From an uncultured Ferrimonas sp. (GTDB taxonomy: Bacteria > Pseudomonadota > Gammaproteobacteria > Enterobacterales > Shewanellaceae), in contig NZ_CANLCI010000015.1 of NCBI RefSeq assembly GCF_947489035.1, positions 1 to 64,000 on the forward strand: DNA of 64,000 nt. Direction: 5' to 3'. The notes under the pieces were generated by a model. It was not told where the DNA came from, searched no databases, and worked only from the letters and a program-made list of their open reading frames with translations. Positions within the stretch are counted from its first letter, which is position 1. Each line of letters begins with the position of its first letter. Made by a program: the position numbers and the translations under genes. Of this stretch, positions 60,638 to 64,000 are shown one piece after another.

Positions 60638-61027
60638 ATGAGTCAATTTGTCGTGTTTGTTAATGGCCCAGCCTATGGCAATCAACACGCCTATACGGCG
60701 TTGCGCTTTTGCCAAGCGGCATTAACCGCCGGGCACACGCTTACCCAAGTGTTCTTTTATCAAGATGGGATCCATAACGCCTCGTCTTTACTTTCCCCCG
60801 CCAGTGACGAGTTTGCCATCAGTCAGCAATGGCAGCAGCTGGCACAACAGCAGGTATCCCTCGTGTGTTGTGTCTCTGCTGCGCTACGCCGTGGCGTACT
60901 GGATGACGAAGCCGCTGCCGATCTGGATCTCCCCAATGGCAATATTGTGCCGTGGTTCAGCCTTGGTGGCTTAGGCGAATACGTAACGGCAGCAGCGAAC
61001 GCTGATCGGGTGGTGCAATTTGGCTGA
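60638..61027 (+). CDS. tusD: Sulfurtransferase TusD (2-thiouridine synthesis)
   Basis: 129 residues, DsrE family. Relays persulfide sulfur from TusA to TusE for the wobble uridine of tRNA Lys, Glu and Gln. N-terminal FVVFVNGPAYGNQHAYTALR, catalytic Cys in VCCVSAALRRGVLDD near 82, end PWFSLGGLGEYV. Overlaps tusC by 8 bases. Not related to the replication gene tus at 36685 despite the name. Confidence 0.93.
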   Translation: MSQFVVFVNGPAYGNQHAYTALRFCQAALTAGHTLTQVFFYQDGIHNASSLLSPASDEFAISQQWQQLAQQQVSLVCCVSAALRRGVLDDEAAADLDLPNGNIVPWFSLGGLGEYVTAAANADRVVQFG

Positions 61028-61385
61028 TCCAATTCAATTAACGGTGTTATTTCAGCAGCCTCCTCACGGCAATAGCGCCGGACGTGAAGGCCTGGATCTA
61101 CTCTTACTCAATGCCAGCTACGATGTGGTTTCTGCCGCCGTATTTGTGGGTGATGGGATCTATCAATTGCTGCAGCAACAACAGCCACAACGGCTCGACA
61201 GCAAAAATCACGTTGTGACCTTTAAAGCCCTGCCGATGTACGACGTTGAGACCATCGTGGTGTGCCAGCAATCGCTGCAAGAACGCAGCATCAGCGCCGA
61301 GCAACTGCTGCTGCCCGTCCGTGAGCAAACCCCACAGCAGATCGCGGCATTATTAAGCCAAAGCAAAGAGGTGCTGACGTTTTGA
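61020..61385 (+). CDS. tusC: Sulfurtransferase complex subunit TusC
   Basis: 121 residues, DsrF-like, starting from TTG inside the tusD end. Contains LLFQQPPHGNSAGREG-type start (QPPHGNSAGREGLDLLLLNA) and AAVFVGDGIYQLL. It is a structural partner in the TusBCD hexamer. No ATG is available in frame, so the TTG start is the best choice. Ends on the tusB start. Confidence 0.9.
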   Translation: MADPIQLTVLFQQPPHGNSAGREGLDLLLLNASYDVVSAAVFVGDGIYQLLQQQQPQRLDSKNHVVTFKALPMYDVETIVVCQQSLQERSISAEQLLLPVREQTPQQIAALLSQSKEVLTF

Positions 61386-61669
61386 CCACCCTACATACCT
61401 TAAGTCAGCCCTGCAGTAACCCTGAAGCACTGCAACAGCAACTGCGCTATCGTCAGCCAAGCGATCCTGTGCTGCTATTACAAGATGCCGTGCTCATGGC
61501 TCAGCAGCCGCGCTTTACCGCACAGCTGACTCAATACCCACTGTATGTTCTGCAGGACGATGTCGCCGCCCGCGGTTTGTCATTGCCGCCTCAATTAACG
61601 GCAACTTTAATCAGCTACCCCGAATTTGTGCAACTGACGTTGGACACCCAGCAACAAGTATCATGGTGA
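61382..61669 (+). CDS. tusB: Sulfurtransferase complex subunit TusB
   Basis: 95 residues, DsrH-like. TTG start overlapping the tusC stop by 4 bases. [17 protein letters not shown] near 28 and [15 protein letters not shown] match the family; C-terminal QQQVSW is near the usual WL end. Short, variable family; identity rests mainly on operon position. Confidence 0.88.
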   Translation: MTTLHTLSQPCSNPEALQQQLRYRQPSDPVLLLQDAVLMAQQPRFTAQLTQYPLYVLQDDVAARGLSLPPQLTATLISYPEFVQLTLDTQQQVSW

Positions 61670-61673
61670 AACA

Positions 61674-62000
61674 ATGATTTTTAATGGCGATGAGATCGCA
61701 ACCGATAAACAAGGCTACCTGCTTGATAGCAGCCAGTGGTGCGCCGAGATGGCTCCACAATTGGCCGCAGAGGAAAACATCGAATTAACCAGTGCCCATT
61801 GGGAAGTGGTTAACTTTGTGCGCGATTTTTACCTGGAATTTAACACCAGCCCCGCCATCCGCGTGCTGGTTAAGGCCATTGGCCAAAAGTTGGGTGAAGA
61901 CAAAGGCAACAGCAAATACCTGTATAAGTTGTTTCCAAAAGGTCCAGCAAAACAAGCCACTAAGATCGCCGGTTTGCCTAAGCCTGCGCGCTGCATCTAA
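61674..62000 (+). CDS. tusE: TusE/DsrC-like sulfur relay protein
   Basis: 108 residues. DsrC fold with [19 protein letters not shown] near 38 and the conserved C-terminus GLPKPARCI with the sulfur-carrying penultimate cysteine. Passes sulfur to MnmA. It lies 4 bases after tusB. Confidence 0.95.
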   Translation: MIFNGDEIATDKQGYLLDSSQWCAEMAPQLAAEENIELTSAHWEVVNFVRDFYLEFNTSPAIRVLVKAIGQKLGEDKGNSKYLYKLFPKGPAKQATKIAGLPKPARCI

Positions 62001-62010
62001 CCCCTACCGC

Positions 62011-62032
62011 AACGGAGCTTCACGGCTCCGTT
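62011..62032 (+). terminator. Weak hairpin after tusE
   Basis: AACGGAGC / GCTCCGTT stem with a 6-base loop, 10 bases after the stop. The following sequence is only moderately T-rich. Confidence 0.55.
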
Positions 62033-62153
62033 GCTTTGCTGCCATCCTCTCAGCCCACACCAGCCGCAACGGCAGCATTTATCGGTTAAATACCCATAAA
62101 ATAATTGTGGTTCTCTCCTACACTAACGGGTGACGACACTTTGGGAGAGCCCT

Positions 62154-62387
62154 ATGGAATACCACGTCACTAGCTTGGTCTTGCAGTTGCAGCCCGATCA
62201 GCGGGACACGGTGTTGCAATACCTCCATTCCATTGAAGGTGCCGAGATCCACGCCGAAAGTGGCGATGGCCAATTGGTTATCACCCTTGAAGGCGATGGT
62301 CAGCTGCCCGGTGTTGAAGCGTTGCACACCATTCCCGGAGTCATTTCAGTCAGCTTGATCAGCCATCCTCACGCCGCGTTAAAATAG
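62154..62387 (+). CDS. napD: NapD-like chaperone for periplasmic nitrate reductase
   Basis: 77 residues from ATG 62154 with GGGAG upstream. NapD binds the Tat signal of NapA before export. The pattern VTSLVLQLQPDQRDTVLQYL, then SIEGAEIHAESGDGQLVITL and LHTIPGVISVSLI, fits the ferredoxin-like NapD fold. No other nap gene is in the window, so it stands as an orphan. Confidence 0.8.
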   Translation: MEYHVTSLVLQLQPDQRDTVLQYLHSIEGAEIHAESGDGQLVITLEGDGQLPGVEALHTIPGVISVSLISHPHAALK

Positions 62388-62467
62388 TGGTTAGGCTGTT
62401 CGCGGCGCGCCGTGACCGCCGCTTCGGACTGGTTTGGGTTTTAAACTGAGTTTTGCTTAAGCAAGAT

Positions 62468-63151
62468 TCAAGAACACTCCGCTTGTTGTTGGTAATGCGG
62501 GTGCTGAGCCAGTTGGATCTGTGCCGAATCAATCACCTTGGTGCCACTGATGCCATTGCTGGCTTGGGCGAGCAACGCCGTGGCCACTTGCTCAACTCGT
62601 ACTGGCCGCCAAGCATCGGCACCGGGCAACCAAGCCAGCGCGCGCATTGCCAGCCCACCAATAAACTCCCCCAGTCGAAACTCATCCCGTTGCGCCAACA
62701 GCATGGAGGGTCGGTAGATACATAACCCCTTTAAGCCAATCTGCTGGAGCCGTTGCTCCATCTGTTGTTTGGTTTGCAAATAGAAACCGCGGGATTTGGG
62801 CGACACCCCCAAACTGCTGATCACATGAAACTGCGCCACTTGCTGCTGCACCGCCCATAAACCCAAACTGAGCACCGCGTCCAGATCCACGGCGGTAAAA
62901 GCGGCTTTGCTGCCGGCTTGCTTGATGGTGGTGCCTAAGCAGCAAAAAACCGCATCAACCCCGTTAGCCACTTGCAGCTTGCTGATGTGCGCTAACGGTA
63001 AAATATGCTCGATTACCTGCGGGTGCGACTGCCATTGCGTGGCGCGGCGGCTAAGTACATGTACCGTCGTGACGTTCGAGCTGGCCAGCAGTTGGTTAAT
63101 CAACTGGCGGCCTACTGCGCCGGTGGCTCCGGCGACCAAAACTGATTTCAT
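62468..63151 (-). CDS. NAD(P)-binding atypical short-chain dehydrogenase (HTATIP2/YbjT-like)
   Basis: 227 residues. Rossmann start VLVAGATGAVGRQLINQLL with GATGxxG, then VFCCLGTTIKQAGSKAAFTA near 69 and FHVISSLGVSPKSRGFYLQT near 106, with Tyr and Lys in FYLQTKQQME. The substrate is unknown. It is convergent with napD and unlinked to an obvious pathway. Confidence 0.82.
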   Translation of the reverse strand: MKSVLVAGATGAVGRQLINQLLASSNVTTVHVLSRRATQWQSHPQVIEHILPLAHISKLQVANGVDAVFCCLGTTIKQAGSKAAFTAVDLDAVLSLGLWAVQQQVAQFHVISSLGVSPKSRGFYLQTKQQMEQRLQQIGLKGLCIYRPSMLLAQRDEFRLGEFIGGLAMRALAWLPGADAWRPVRVEQVATALLAQASNGISGTKVIDSAQIQLAQHPHYQQQAECS

Positions 63152-63254
63152 GGTGTTCCCTCTGTGTCTCAGTGCATGCTACCGCGCCAATTCCGTTCAA
63201 TGAAAGCCTTTGTTGTGACCGCTTGATGACAGCACAAGGCCAGATCTGGCCAAC

Positions 63255-63286
63255 AAAAACGGCCTAAGTCTTCACTTAGGCCGCGC
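63255..63286 (-). terminator. Terminator of nrdG
   Basis: CGGCCTAAGT / ACTTAGGCCG stem with a CTTC loop, followed on the minus strand by a T-run. Confidence 0.88.
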
Positions 63287-63314
63287 GAAGGGGCAGCACG
63301 TTGCCAGCAAGCCA

Positions 63315-63779
63315 TTAACGCAGGTAATGCACCACTTGGTTGCTGCTACCGCGCCACTTTAAGTTCACGTCTTTAAGCGTTTGTTCGAACTTACCGTCAA
63401 TCAACACATCCAGCTGATCAACCACCTGCAGTTGCAATGGTGACAGTTCGGCGCGGGTGTAACCCGTCCACAACCAAATGTCTTTGCCCGGCGCTTCGGC
63501 TCGTACTCGCTGAACCAGCGCTAAGATTTCGGTCACGTTGGCCGGATGTAATGGATCCCCGCCAGAGAGCGATAAGCCCCGACGTTTGATCCGCGGATCG
63601 GTTAGATCAGCAATGATCTTATCCGCCAGCGCCTGATCAAATTGATGGCCACTGCTTGGGTTTAACGTGGATTGGTTATAGCAGCCTCGGCACTGATGCA
63701 CGCAACCGGACACAAATAAGGTGCAGCGAGTGCCTGGGCCATTCACAACATCAACGGGGTAATATTGGTGATAATTCAC
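63315..63779 (-). CDS. nrdG: Anaerobic ribonucleotide reductase activating protein
   Basis: 154 residues. Radical-SAM enzyme that forms the glycyl radical on NrdD. Cluster motif CVHQCRGC at 26-33, GGDP motif in LSLSGGDPLHP near 70, and IWLWTGYTRAEL near 101. Follows nrdD with a 97-base gap; a terminator lies downstream. Confidence 0.95.
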   Translation of the reverse strand: MNYHQYYPVDVVNGPGTRCTLFVSGCVHQCRGCYNQSTLNPSSGHQFDQALADKIIADLTDPRIKRRGLSLSGGDPLHPANVTEILALVQRVRAEAPGKDIWLWTGYTRAELSPLQLQVVDQLDVLIDGKFEQTLKDVNLKWRGSSNQVVHYLR

Positions 63780-63876
63780 AACTTATGCCTCAAGTAACCG
63801 TTTGCCACAATGGCCTTAATAAAACAACAATGCCGCCTGCGCGAACGCCGACGGCATGCCTGTGTGACCAAGGGGA

Positions 63877-64000
63877 TTACAGGTGTTTAACTCGGCGTTT
63901 CACTTCTTCTTGCTTACCAGAGTTAAATGGGCGTGCATCGGGGCTGCCCAAATAACCGCAAACCCGACGAGTTACCGACACTTTGGTGGGTTCGTTGTTG
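63877..64000 (-). CDS. nrdD: C-terminus of anaerobic ribonucleoside-triphosphate reductase (partial)
   Basis: The last 40 codons, running off the right edge. The conserved glycyl-radical end is visible: TRRVCGYLGSPDARPFNSGK, then QEEVKRRVKHL and stop. The radical glycine lies in RVCGY. Upstream of nrdG on the same strand. Confidence 0.93.
   Translation of the reverse strand, partial: NNEPTKVSVTRRVCGYLGSPDARPFNSGKQEEVKRRVKHL

Overview
The window looks like a chromosomal segment from a marine gammaproteobacterium of the Shewanella/Ferrimonas type. The evidence is indirect: a DUF3069 gene, a tRNA-Ser(UGA) gene next to a yccA-like gene and a tusDCBE set (compare serT-yccA-tusE in E. coli), abundant periplasmic c-type cytochrome-like proteins, a B12 riboswitch operon, and a nrdDG pair. 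I cannot name the species. A gene for the replication-terminus protein Tus, with Ter-like sites in front of it and about 10 kb away, suggests the segment lies in or near the chromosome terminus.

Layout. 1-3530: the tail of an unidentified gene, then a large Oar-like TonB-dependent receptor. 3596-26170: a large accessory envelope locus. It begins with apbE. A leftward group of three exported proteins follows (Tat-exported DUF1501-like protein, LamG/haem c lipoprotein, DUF1592-like haem protein). A long rightward gene string then encodes an HzsA-like dihaem lipoprotein, two small outer-membrane barrels, a TlpA-like thioredoxin, DUF4266, DUF3570, a coiled-coil protein, three glutamine-rich TPR proteins, a small secreted protein, and a proton-channel set (ExbB, two ExbD, and a TonB-like protein with an AgmX/PglI C-terminal domain). 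26448-30361: small housekeeping or unknown genes and an integrase that has lost its catalytic residues. 30411-35373: a tRNA-Ser(UGA), an atypical response regulator, and an ECF sigma factor/Ser-Thr kinase module. 35632-39815: ppaC, tus and an Atm1-like ABC exporter. 39922-46302: a cobalamin operon btuB-D-C-F-cobQ behind a cobalamin riboswitch. 47055-57689: a 2477-residue surface protein with twelve 94-residue repeats, preceded by a formyltransferase and a PRMT-like methyltransferase in the same direction, and a divergent tail-collar (MdpB-like) gene. 57787-59676: four tRNA-Ser genes around a type IV pilin-like gene. 59892-64000: yccA, tusDCBE, a lone napD, an atypical SDR, nrdG and the end of nrdD.

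The most unusual part is 3643-26113. It combines exported haem proteins, an ApbE flavin transferase, disulfide chemistry (TlpA), outer-membrane barrels, periplasmic and lipid-anchored TPR scaffolds, and an inner-membrane proton-driven motor. One ExbD keeps the transmembrane aspartate and the other has asparagine. My inference is a trans-envelope, proton-motive-force-powered machine that assembles or operates a surface redox complex. This is a hypothesis from gene content and order only.
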